A model generated the notes under the pieces. The model was given only the letters and a program-made list of their open reading frames with translations, did no database searches and was not told the origin of the DNA. From NCBI GenBank assembly GCA_023266435.1, contig JAHFQF010000050.1:1-12660 (forward strand): a stretch of 12,660 nucleotides of DNA, given 5' to 3'. The stretch is from Legionellales bacterium. GTDB taxonomy: Bacteria; Pseudomonadota; Gammaproteobacteria; Berkiellales; Berkiellaceae. A program made the translations under genes and the position numbers. Below, piece after piece: positions 6,809-12,660 of the stretch; position 1 is the first letter of the stretch, and each line of letters opens with the position of its first letter.

Positions 6809-7569
6809 GCACAAAAAAAATGCCTTTTGATTTCACAGGCCATACGGTTTTAGTGACTGGAGCCTCTCGCGGGATCGGCGCAGCCATTGCAGATTTTTTT
6901 GGACAGTGTGGTGCGACGCTAGTGGGTACTGCCACGTCCGAGCAGGGGGTTGCTGCCATTCAGGCTCATTGGCAAGAAAATCAATGGCACGGTAAAGCCT
7001 ATGTTTTAAACGTCAGTCATCCGGCCCAGATAGAAGCTTTTTTCCAGCAATTACAAACCGATGCGTTGGTCCCCAGTATTTTGGTAAACAATGCAGGGAT
7101 TGCACGTGATAATCTCATGCTGCGGATGAAAGACACCGAATGGCAAGACGTGATCGATACAAATTTAAGCAGCGTTTTTCATCTGACCAAGGCGTGTTTA
7201 CGCGCTATGATCAAACAGCGGTTTGGCCGCATCATTAGCATTAGCTCGGTGGTAGCCAATATGGGTAATGCAGGTCAGTGCAATTATGCGGCAGCCAAAG
7301 CGGGCTTGTTAGGTTTCAGTAAATCTCTGGCCAAGGAAGTGGCCACGCGTAATATTACGGTGAATGTGGTGTCGCCAGGGTTTATTCAAACTGACATGAC
7401 TGATCAGCTAGATGACAAGCAGCGCGAAGCCATCAGTGCCCAGGTACCAATGGGCCGCTTAGGGCAAGCCGAAGAAATTGCAGCAGCAGTGGCTTTTTTG
7501 GCCTCTGACTATGCTGGTTATATTACTGGTGAAAATTTACCGGTCAATGGTGGCATGTGGATGCCGTGA
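6805..7569 (+). CDS. fabG: 3-oxoacyl-ACP reductase
   Basis: FabG performs the NADPH-dependent reduction of 3-ketoacyl-ACP, the first reduction in each elongation cycle, as a tetrameric short-chain dehydrogenase. The cofactor motif TGASRGIG is at 18-25, NNAG at 95-98, and the active-site set is Asn120, Ser148, Tyr161 and Lys165 (CNYAAAKAG). VVSPGFIQTDMT and the C-terminal GYITGENLPVNGGMWM complete the classical FabG pattern. It is 254 residues, about ten longer than E. coli FabG at the N-terminus. A shorter start at Met6 (6820) is possible, but ATG 6805 overlaps the fabD stop by four bases and has GGAG upstream. A 122-bp gap to acpP follows, in which I see no clear promoter or terminator. Confidence 0.97.
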   Translation: MSTKKMPFDFTGHTVLVTGASRGIGAAIADFFGQCGATLVGTATSEQGVAAIQAHWQENQWHGKAYVLNVSHPAQIEAFFQQLQTDALVPSILVNNAGIARDNLMLRMKDTEWQDVIDTNLSSVFHLTKACLRAMIKQRFGRIISISSVVANMGNAGQCNYAAAKAGLLGFSKSLAKEVATRNITVNVVSPGFIQTDMTDQLDDKQREAISAQVPMGRLGQAEEIAAAVAFLASDYAGYITGENLPVNGGMWMP

Positions 7570-7691
7570 TTTATTTGTCAAACTAACACCCTAAAGAACT
7601 GGCTAAGTCGGAGCATTTTTGCTACTATTTTGCAAAGTTCACGCTTTTAAAGTTTTGAGTCTTACAGAAAATAAAATAGAGGAACCGCACC

Positions 7692-7931
7692 ATGAGTGAT
7701 ATCGCAGAAAAAGTAACAGACATCGTTGTAGAGCAGCTAGGGCTTGATCGAGATAAGGTAAAACCGGAGTCTAGCTTTGTGGATGATTTGGGCGCTGATT
7801 CCTTGGATACTGTAGAATTAGTCATGGCGCTAGAAGATGAGTTTGACATCGAAATTCCTGATGAAGAAGCAGAAAAAATCACAACCCTGCAAGAAGCCAT
7901 TAACTACGTTAAAAACAACGGTGACAAATAG
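7692..7931 (+). CDS. acpP: Acyl carrier protein
   Basis: AcpP carries growing acyl chains on a 4'-phosphopantetheine arm and is the common substrate of the Fab enzymes and PlsX. The attachment site is Ser37 in LGADSLDTVELVMALED, followed by the acidic recognition helix that partner enzymes bind (EDEFDIEIPDEEAEKI). At 79 residues, small and strongly acidic, it is a typical housekeeping ACP. ATG 7692 has AGAGGA eight bases upstream. The gene is set apart from fabG by 122 bp and from fabF by 218 bp, unlike the packed genes before it, which fits separate control of this abundant protein. Confidence 0.98.
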   Translation: MSDIAEKVTDIVVEQLGLDRDKVKPESSFVDDLGADSLDTVELVMALEDEFDIEIPDEEAEKITTLQEAINYVKNNGDK

Positions 7932-7980
7932 TCGCTGGTTCTTACCCCAGATCCTCAAGAGTAAAATGTATACTCAGACT

Positions 7981-8076
7981 GATTTGCTTTTAGACTAGGC
8001 GTTAAGCCGTGAGCGGAACGTACAGTGGTACTTGAGCGTTGCGAGCTGGCGAAAACACACCGTATAAAAGCAAATG
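7981..8076 (+). repeat. Intergenic hairpin repeat, family 2, copy 1 (about 96 bp)
   Basis: The ends form a perfect 11-bp inverted repeat, ATTTGCTTTTA (7982-7992) and TAAAAGCAAAT (8065-8075). Inside, GTAC-AGTG-GTAC makes a small central hairpin. The element aligns with the reverse complement of 12553-12657 over its whole length; shared blocks include CTAGGCGT, GGAACGTACA, GTACTTGAG and TTGCGAGCTG. In the terminal stem one C-G pair (7987 with 8070) is G-C in the other copy. It lies between acpP and fabF in transcription direction and would form a stem in the mRNA. Confidence 0.8.
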
Positions 8077-8088
8077 AGGAAGAGTGTA

Positions 8089-8108
8089 GGGGCTGGCTTG
8101 CCAGCTCC
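8089..8108 (+). terminator. Hairpin between acpP and fabF, possible attenuator
   Basis: GGGGCTGGC and GCCAGCTCC pair over nine positions (one G-U) around a tight CTTG turn. Only a weak T-rich stretch follows (TTGGTGCTTTG), so full termination is unlikely. A partial terminator here would let acpP exceed fabF in transcript level, but an RNA-stability role is equally possible. Confidence 0.4.
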
Positions 8109-8149
8109 TTGGTGCTTTGAGTACTTGCCAATGAATTAAGGAATCACAC

Positions 8150-9391
8150 ATGAATGGGTCTCAGCGAGTCGTTGTCACAGGTTTAGGTGTTGTTTCTCCA
8201 TTAGGTAACACGGTTTCTACCTTATGGGAGGCCTTATTGGCAGGGAAAAGCGGCATTCGTCCGATTACACATTTTGATGCCACTCACTGTGCCGCCAAAA
8301 TTGCGGGCACTGTGCCTGATTTTAATTCAGAAGAGTTTGGTATTTCTAGCAAAGATGCTAGAAAAATGGACTTATTCATTCAGTATGGTATTGCAGCTGC
8401 TGTGCGAGCAGTTGAAGATGCTGGTCTAGATCACTTATCTGATGCTCAAAAACAACGCACAGGCGTCATCATTGGATCAGGCATTGGTGGTTTAGCCACG
8501 ATTGAGAAAAATTCTGAAGCCTTGGCTGACGGTGGTTTTCGTAAAATTTCTCCTTTCTTTATTCCGGGTTCGATTGTGAATTTGTGTGCAGGTCATGTGG
8601 CCATACGATATGGGCTCAAAGGTCCTAATCTTGCAATCGCAACCGCTTGCACAACGGGTGTGCATAGCATTGGCTTGGCTGCTCGAACCATTGCCTATGG
8701 TGATGCAGACATCATGGTTGCAGGGGGTACCGAGTGTGCCAGCACCCCACTGGGTATTGGTGGTTTTGCCGCCATGCGTGCTTTGTCTGTGCGTAATGAT
8801 GCCCCTGAAAAAGCCTCTAGGCCGTTTGACAGAGAGCGAGATGGCTTTGTTTTGGGTGATGGTGCTGCTGTCTTGGTGTTAGAGTCTTTAGAGTCTGCCA
8901 ACAAGCGTGGCGCTACCATTTATGCAGAAATTGCTGGCTTTGGTATGAGTGGGGATGCCTATCACATGACAGCGCCTACCGCCGAAGGTCCAGCACAAGC
9001 CATGATGCATGCGTTAGCCGATGCACGCTTAACAGCAGCACAAATTCAATACGTCAATGCACATGGTACGTCCACACCAGTGGGTGATGGCAACGAAACC
9101 ACCGCAATGAAATTAGCCTTAGGGGAGTATGCTTATAAAGTCGCTGTCAGCTCAACCAAGTCAATGACTGGGCATTTATTAGGTGCTGCAGGTGCCATTG
9201 AAACATTAATCAGCGTACTTGCTGTAAAACATAATGTTGCACCCCCGACTATTAATTTAGACAATCCCTCCGAGGACTGTGATTTAGATTACGTGCCCAA
9301 TGAAGCACGCGAAATGAAAATTCAGGCCTGCCTCTGTAATTCTTTTGGCTTTGGTGGGACTAACGGTTCACTGGTTATTGTGAAAGGGTAA
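8150..9391 (+). CDS. fabF: 3-oxoacyl-ACP synthase II (KAS II)
   Basis: FabF extends acyl-ACP with malonyl-ACP and in E. coli also adjusts unsaturated chain length with temperature. The Cys-His-His triad of elongating condensing enzymes is complete: Cys167 (ATACTTGVHSIG), His305 (NAHGTSTPVGD) and His342 (MTGHLLGAAG), with Lys337 in SSTKSMTGH. The C-terminal NSFGFGGTNGSLVI is characteristic. At 413 residues it matches the family and is not a chain-length factor, since the active Cys is present. ATG 8150 has AAGGAA eight bases upstream. A 66-83-bp gap to mltG follows. The pabC gene often found at this point in other gammaproteobacteria is missing. Confidence 0.97.
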   Translation: MNGSQRVVVTGLGVVSPLGNTVSTLWEALLAGKSGIRPITHFDATHCAAKIAGTVPDFNSEEFGISSKDARKMDLFIQYGIAAAVRAVEDAGLDHLSDAQKQRTGVIIGSGIGGLATIEKNSEALADGGFRKISPFFIPGSIVNLCAGHVAIRYGLKGPNLAIATACTTGVHSIGLAARTIAYGDADIMVAGGTECASTPLGIGGFAAMRALSVRNDAPEKASRPFDRERDGFVLGDGAAVLVLESLESANKRGATIYAEIAGFGMSGDAYHMTAPTAEGPAQAMMHALADARLTAAQIQYVNAHGTSTPVGDGNETTAMKLALGEYAYKVAVSSTKSMTGHLLGAAGAIETLISVLAVKHNVAPPTINLDNPSEDCDLDYVPNEAREMKIQACLCNSFGFGGTNGSLVIVKG

Positions 9392-9431
9392 TAAGTAGAC
9401 TCCGCGCAATCTAAAATGATTCCAACAGAAC

Positions 9432-9443
9432 CCCGAGCTCGGG
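9432..9443. promoter_or_regulatory. Perfect 12-bp palindrome just upstream of mltG
   Basis: CCCGAGCTCGGG is followed directly by the TTAAGG ribosome-binding site (9444-9449). As RNA it gives only a short stem, so any regulatory role is uncertain. No T-run follows, so it is not a terminator. Confidence 0.3.
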
Positions 9444-9457
9444 TTAAGGTAAGCTCT

Positions 9458-9514
9458 ATGATCAGAAAAGGATTTTGGTCTGCGTTAATTGGTTTTTTTT
9501 TTCACTATCGTTAG
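9458..9514 (+). pseudogene. Out-of-frame N-terminus of mltG (18 codons then stop)
   Basis: ATG 9458 has a well-spaced TTAAGG (9444-9449, eight bases away) and encodes MIRKGFWSALIGFFF before running out of frame to a TAG at 9512. These residues are a textbook membrane-anchor start: positive charges, then a hydrophobic run. Just past a ten-base T tract (9493-9502) the MltG body continues in a different frame as SLSLACQADSAVERL. Eight or eleven T would join the two. This is either a real or phase-variable frameshift, a slippage site, or a homopolymer sequencing error. Confidence 0.65.
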
Positions 9515-10425
9515 CCTGTCAGGCAGACAGCGCTGTTGAGCGTTTGGTTGAAGTGTCACCAGGTGCAAGTGTCCGTGAGGTTGCTCGAATCTTAACTGAG
9601 CAGGACATCCTTCATTATCCCTGTTGGTTTGAACTCAAAGTGCGTTGGTCTGGTATACCCTTACAAGCAGGGGAGTACGATCTAAAAACGACCATGAGCT
9701 TGACTGAGGTGATGCATCAATTACAAACTGGAGCAGTACGTCAGCGTAGCTTTACCATTATCGAAGGCACACGCTTTCAGCAAATACAAGCCGCTTTTCT
9801 GAGCAACCCCTATGTTACTCATACCTTAGAAACGTTAACATTAGCAGAGCTGATGGAGCAGTTAGGATTACCGAGTCAGACACCCGAAGGATGGTTTTTG
9901 CCAGAGACGTATTATTTTCCTAAAGGGACTGCGGATCTGGATATTTTAAAACGCGCCCATCACGCCATGCAGAGTAAATTAGCTGCGTATTGGCAAAGTA
10001 GAGATCCGAGAGTCATCTTAGAAACGCCCTATCAGGCTTTGATTTTGGCGTCGATTGTAGAAAAAGAAACAGCCGATCCGGCAGAGTATGCAATGATTGC
10101 AGCAGTGTTTTATCATCGTTTGAATAAAGGCATGCGTTTACAAACTGATCCCACGGTGATTTATGGGCTAGGGGATGCTTATCAAGGGAATTTAACCAAA
10201 CAGCATTTACATCAGGACACCCCTTATAATACTTATGTACATGCTGGGTTACCGCCCACACCGATTGCCATGCCGAGTCAGACAGCTTTGATGGCGGTAT
10301 TACATCCCATAGAAACCAACGCACTGTATTTTGTCGCAAAGCCAGGAGGCGGGCATGTTTTTTCAGAGACTTTACAAGCACATAATCGCGCAGTGGCGCA
10401 GTATCAGTTAAGGCGAGTAAATTGA
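9475..10425 (+). CDS. mltG: Endolytic murein transglycosylase MltG (N-terminus frameshifted)
   Basis: MltG (YceG) is an inner-membrane lytic transglycosylase that cuts nascent glycan strands, acting as a terminator of peptidoglycan polymerisation. From TTG 9475 the frame encodes 316 residues: a short hydrophobic start, a LysM-like region (about 25-90), then the catalytic YceG domain. The proposed catalytic Glu is 196 in ASIVEKETA, followed by FYHRLNKGMRLQTDPTVIYGLG, YNTYVHAGLPPTPIAMP and YFVAKPGGGHVFSETLQAHN, all family hallmarks. The TTG start has AAAGGA only three bases away and truncates the charged N-terminal anchor, so it is probably not the natural start. ATG 9458 in another frame supplies a better N-terminus (separate entry). 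The stop overlaps the tmk start by four bases. Confidence 0.9.
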   Translation: MVCVNWFFFSLSLACQADSAVERLVEVSPGASVREVARILTEQDILHYPCWFELKVRWSGIPLQAGEYDLKTTMSLTEVMHQLQTGAVRQRSFTIIEGTRFQQIQAAFLSNPYVTHTLETLTLAELMEQLGLPSQTPEGWFLPETYYFPKGTADLDILKRAHHAMQSKLAAYWQSRDPRVILETPYQALILASIVEKETADPAEYAMIAAVFYHRLNKGMRLQTDPTVIYGLGDAYQGNLTKQHLHQDTPYNTYVHAGLPPTPIAMPSQTALMAVLHPIETNALYFVAKPGGGHVFSETLQAHNRAVAQYQLRRVN

Positions 10426-11042
10426 AACCACAATGGATAGCTTTTGAAGGCATTGAAGGGGTAGGAAAGTCTACACAAGTGGCTTTTTTTAATCAGCTGT
10501 GTCAGTCGAATGGAATACCGACATTGCTGACGCGTGAACCAGGTGGGACACCCATTGCAGAAGCCATACGTCAGATTTTAATTAGTCATCATGAGGAAAA
10601 GTTGTTACCTAGAACAGAAGCATTATTAATGTATGCTTCACGTGTACAACACCTACAGCATGCCATTTTACCTGCTTTAGCAGCAGGCAAATGGGTAATT
10701 TGTGATCGCTTTCATGATGCGTCGTTTGCTTACCAAGGCGCTGGTCGACAACTGGGTTTGGAAACCATGAAAAAACTCAACACATGGGCCATCGATGACC
10801 ATCGGCCCGATGTGGTTTTTATACTGGATGCACCTGTGCCTGTTGCCATGACGCGTATCCTGGCGCGTGGTAAAAAAGATCGCTTTGAAGAAGAGACACA
10901 AGAGTTTTTTGAGCGAATTCGCCAGTGCTATTTACAATTGGCAAACAGTGATCCTACCCGCTATTGCATCATTGATGCGTCAGGTGGCATAGACTCTGTA
11001 CAAGCACAATTAAAACAACAGTGGGAGCATCTCCGATCATGA
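10422..11042 (+). CDS. tmk: Thymidylate kinase
   Basis: Tmk phosphorylates dTMP to dTDP with ATP, an essential step to dTTP. The P-loop GIEGVGKST is at residues 10-18, TREPGG at 38-43, the DRF(H) motif at Asp95-Arg96 with the following FAYQGAGRQ for thymine and dTMP contact, and an arginine-bearing LID at about 145-155 (RILARGKKDRFE). The 206 residues match the bacterial enzyme. The start is TTG 10422, inside a TTGA overlap with the mltG stop, with AAGG eight bases upstream; the nearby ATG is out of frame. The ATGA-type overlap with holB continues the coupled mltG-tmk-holB-pilZ unit. Confidence 0.97.
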   Translation: MKPQWIAFEGIEGVGKSTQVAFFNQLCQSNGIPTLLTREPGGTPIAEAIRQILISHHEEKLLPRTEALLMYASRVQHLQHAILPALAAGKWVICDRFHDASFAYQGAGRQLGLETMKKLNTWAIDDHRPDVVFILDAPVPVAMTRILARGKKDRFEEETQEFFERIRQCYLQLANSDPTRYCIIDASGGIDSVQAQLKQQWEHLRS

Positions 11043-12022
11043 TGACCAAGTCATCGTGTTATCCTTGGTTTGATGCGCTTTGGCAACACTGGTTGTTACG
11101 CTTGTCTCAAAAAAAGCTCAGTCATGCCTATGTGTTGACCGGAGTAGCTGGATTAGGTAAGCACCAGCTTTTAGCTCAGATGGCTGCTTCGGTTTTGTGC
11201 CATCGTCAAACTGAAACACCCTGTGGGCAATGCAGTGCTTGTCATTGGCTTTCTGTGCAGACACATCCGGATTATTTCATTGCAGAAAAAACCGGCAGTA
11301 TCGGTATTGATCTGGTGCGACAATGGCGTGAAATCTGTTATCAAACACCTGCGGTCGGTCAATATAAAGTGATGGCATTGCCAGACTGTGATCGTCTGAC
11401 TGTACCTGCGGCGAATGCATTATTGAAAATTTTAGAAGAGCCGCCTGAGTCTTGTATCTGGTTATTAAGCAGTAGCCACTGTGCGGAATTACCAGCTACT
11501 CTGCTAAGTCGTTGTCAACGCTTGACTTGTCCGCCAATTTCTCTTGATCAGGGAGCTGCTTGGTTACAAGAAAAATTTCCTGGGCATGCGCGTTTATTAC
11601 TGATCCAAGCCTTACAGTCTGTGAGTGGTGCGCCGCTTGCGGCGCAACAATGGCTGCAAACAGAAAGCAGCGCACAACGGGGGCTATTTTATCAACAGCT
11701 ACAGCAATACTTTGATAAAAAAGTGAGCAGTCACGCGATTTATCAAGCACTGTGGCCCTCTTTACAAGATCATTTGCCTTGTTTTCTCCTCGCATGGGTG
11801 ACAGACATCATTCGTGCGCAAGAATTGGGCGAAGGCGCTATTATTAATAGAGAATACGCTGGATTGATTCAGCAGATGTCAGCACGCATGCAGCGACATG
11901 TCATCTGGCAATGGTACGATCAATTGCTGATTTTAAAGAAGCAAGCGATTACCCATGTGAACTTCGGTTATTGGTTTTTACAGTGGCTGTTACAGCTAGA
12001 CAAGGAGTGTCATTGTGAGTGA
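11039..12022 (+). CDS. holB: DNA polymerase III subunit delta-prime
   Basis: HolB is the delta-prime subunit of the clamp loader that places the beta sliding clamp on DNA. From ATG 11039 it has 327 residues. It starts SSCYPWFDALW, like the YPWL start of other HolB proteins. The P-loop position reads GVAGLGKH (35-42): the GK is kept but the Ser/Thr is His, fitting a subunit that does not hydrolyse ATP. The zinc-module cysteines are 54, 62, 65 and 68 (CGQCSAC), then HPDYF, NALLKILEEPP (125-135) and the SRC arginine-finger motif (156-158). An upstream GTG at 11021 would add six residues, but ATG 11039 overlaps the tmk stop by four bases and is preferred; ATG 11042 is also possible. Confidence 0.94.
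   Translation: MMTKSSCYPWFDALWQHWLLRLSQKKLSHAYVLTGVAGLGKHQLLAQMAASVLCHRQTETPCGQCSACHWLSVQTHPDYFIAEKTGSIGIDLVRQWREICYQTPAVGQYKVMALPDCDRLTVPAANALLKILEEPPESCIWLLSSSHCAELPATLLSRCQRLTCPPISLDQGAAWLQEKFPGHARLLLIQALQSVSGAPLAAQQWLQTESSAQRGLFYQQLQQYFDKKVSSHAIYQALWPSLQDHLPCFLLAWVTDIIRAQELGEGAIINREYAGLIQQMSARMQRHVIWQWYDQLLILKKQAITHVNFGYWFLQWLLQLDKECHCE
12002..12007 (+). promoter_or_regulatory. Ribosome-binding site of pilZ
   Basis: AAGGAG lies seven bases before GTG 12015, inside the end of holB. It supports GTG as the start over the internal ATG at 12036. Confidence 0.75.
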
Positions 12023-12380
12023 AGCAGCAGAGCCCATGAAAACAACCGCTGGTATATTGTCCTTAACCATTAAAGACAAAGCCGTCTTATATGCCGCCTA
12101 CATGCCCTTTATCAAAGGGGGCGGGATATTCATTCCTACGAATAAAGAAAGTTATGAGCTTGGAGATGAGGTCTCCATGTTATTGCATCTCATGGAAGAG
12201 CCAGAAAAGTATCCTGTTACAGGCAAAGTAGTGTGGATTACTCCTCAAGGTGCACAGGGTAATCGAGCTGCAGGCATTGGGGTACAATTTCATGCAGACA
12301 CTGGTAAAGCAGTCCGAGATAAAATTGAAACCTATCTCGCAGGGATGTTAGATAGCGATCGCCAAACGCATACCATGTAA
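12015..12380 (+). CDS. pilZ: Type IV pilus assembly protein PilZ
   Basis: PilZ is the small cytoplasmic protein needed for type IV pilus biogenesis in Pseudomonas and relatives, where it contacts the assembly ATPase PilB and the regulator FimX. The 121 residues carry the recognisable core ILSLTIKDKAVLYAAYMPF, then GGGIFIPTN (35-43), GKVVWITPQGAQGNRAAGIGVQF (70-92) and a C-terminal KIETYLAG helix. The RxxxR and D/NxSxxG signature of c-di-GMP-binding PilZ domains is absent, as in the name-giving PilZ. The GTG start overlaps the holB stop by eight bases, and the holB-pilZ pairing matches the Pseudomonas order, in which tatD follows. It implies type IV pili elsewhere in this genome. Confidence 0.95.
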   Translation: MSEAAEPMKTTAGILSLTIKDKAVLYAAYMPFIKGGGIFIPTNKESYELGDEVSMLLHLMEEPEKYPVTGKVVWITPQGAQGNRAAGIGVQFHADTGKAVRDKIETYLAGMLDSDRQTHTM

Positions 12381-12382
12381 TA

Positions 12383-12545
12383 TATACCCAAGATACTCCA
12401 AAATACCTGTTTCTAGCTGCTCGAATTTAACCATCTGCAGCCTTCCTCACCTCGCAATAGTATCGACTATTCCTTGGTTCGGAAGACTACATCTGACTAA
12501 ACTCGCTTTGCCATAATCCATGCATTTCGCAGTATCTTGGGTATA
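12383..12545 (+). repeat. Palindromic intergenic repeat, family 1, copy 2 (163 bp)
   Basis: It begins two bases after the pilZ stop. The ends are TATACCCAAGATACT and the reverse complement of TATACCCAAGATACTG, so the terminal inverted repeat here is better kept than in copy 1. The apical hairpin is AATAGT-ATCG-ACTATT. The best conserved interior block between the copies is 23 bases long and includes CCTTCCTCACCTCGC. The inner GAATTTAACC arm is intact but its partner has changed (ACTAAACTC). It could act as the 3' stem of the pilZ transcript. Confidence 0.85.
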
Positions 12546-12552
12546 TTCTTCT

Positions 12553-12657
12553 CGATTTGGTTTTATGCGTTGTTGTCATCATCAGCTCGCAATCCTCAAG
12601 TACTAGTATGTACGTTCCGGTTGCTCGCGACTCGACGCCTAGCCTAAAACCAAATCG
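12553..12657 (-). repeat. Intergenic hairpin repeat, family 2, copy 2 (105 bp)
   Basis: The ends are a perfect 13-bp inverted repeat, CGATTTGGTTTTA (12553-12565) and its reverse complement (12645-12657). In reverse complement it aligns with 7981-8076. It carries a few extra bases beside CCGGAACGTAC and has its own central GTAC...GTAC hairpin with a six-base loop. It starts seven bases after the family 1 element. The stretch 12381-12660 holds no gene, only these two repeats. Confidence 0.8.
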
Positions 12658-12660
12658 CTT

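Noticed and set aside
7649..7677. Promoter for acpP ending at TAAAAT (7672-7677)
   Set aside because: No acceptable -35 lies 16-18 bp upstream, and the start point would fall inside the ribosome-binding region.
7625..7900. Minus-strand open frame over acpP
   Set aside because: It is a Ser-rich shadow of acpP with no family resemblance; acpP itself is unambiguous.
8586..8882. Plus-strand open frame inside fabF
   Set aside because: It overlaps the fabF active-site region in another frame; its translation is low-complexity hydrophobic sequence without a family.
10013..10453. 146-codon minus-strand frame across mltG and tmk
   Set aside because: It lies opposite two clearly conserved genes and its translation shows no recognisable motif.
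11021..11038. GTG 11021 as holB start
   Set aside because: It would overlap tmk by 22 bases with extra residues not seen in HolB; ATG 11039 gives the usual ATGA overlap and the family-like N-terminus.
1153..12657. CRISPR array or integron-type repeat interpretation of the repeats
   Set aside because: The repeats are not in regular tandem spacing, there are no spacers or cas genes, and copies lie kilobases apart in opposite orientation.

Overview
The window carries the conserved gammaproteobacterial fatty-acid/phospholipid synthesis cluster and its usual flanks. In order it holds a partial redoxin/2OG-Fe(II) oxygenase gene cut by the left edge, an S49 signal-peptide peptidase (sppA/sohB-like), a convergent maf/yceF gene, then a long rightward set: yceD, rpmF, plsX, fabH, fabD, fabG, acpP, fabF, mltG, tmk, holB and pilZ. 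The order yceD-rpmF-plsX-fab and the tail tmk-holB-pilZ point to Gammaproteobacteria. The AT-leaning codon use, TTG/GTG starts and structured intergenic repeats would suit Legionellales or a related lineage, but that placement is inference.

Layout: 1-1067 oxygenase; 1068-1359 non-coding, mostly a 164-bp hairpin repeat; 1360-2274 peptidase, ending at an intrinsic terminator shared with convergent maf (2356-2937, minus); 2938-3085 divergent promoter region with a 22-bp dyad and a sigma70-like promoter lying almost on the yceD start codon; 3086-7569 tightly packed yceD to fabG; 7692-7931 acpP, isolated by gaps on both sides, the downstream one holding a second repeat family and a hairpin; 8150-9391 fabF; 9458/9475-12380 mltG-tmk-holB-pilZ with overlapping ends; 12381-12660 two repeats in a row, one from each family.

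Working together: PlsX makes acyl-phosphate for phospholipid synthesis. FabD loads malonyl onto AcpP, FabH starts chains, FabF elongates them and FabG reduces the ketoacyl-ACP. YceD and RpmF tie the cluster to ribosome assembly. MltG trims new peptidoglycan, Tmk feeds dTTP synthesis, HolB is the clamp-loader delta-prime subunit, and PilZ implies type IV pili.

The core genes are ordinary. The unusual signals are: (1) two families of palindromic intergenic repeats, each present twice in opposite orientations, one showing a compensatory base-pair swap in its terminal stem; (2) an out-of-frame N-terminus of mltG separated from the body by a T10 tract, which is a frameshift, slippage or phase-variation candidate or an assembly error; (3) a redoxin-like domain with no visible peroxidatic cysteine joined to an oxygenase; and (4) a possibly leaderless yceD transcript. 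No wholly new multi-gene system is visible.
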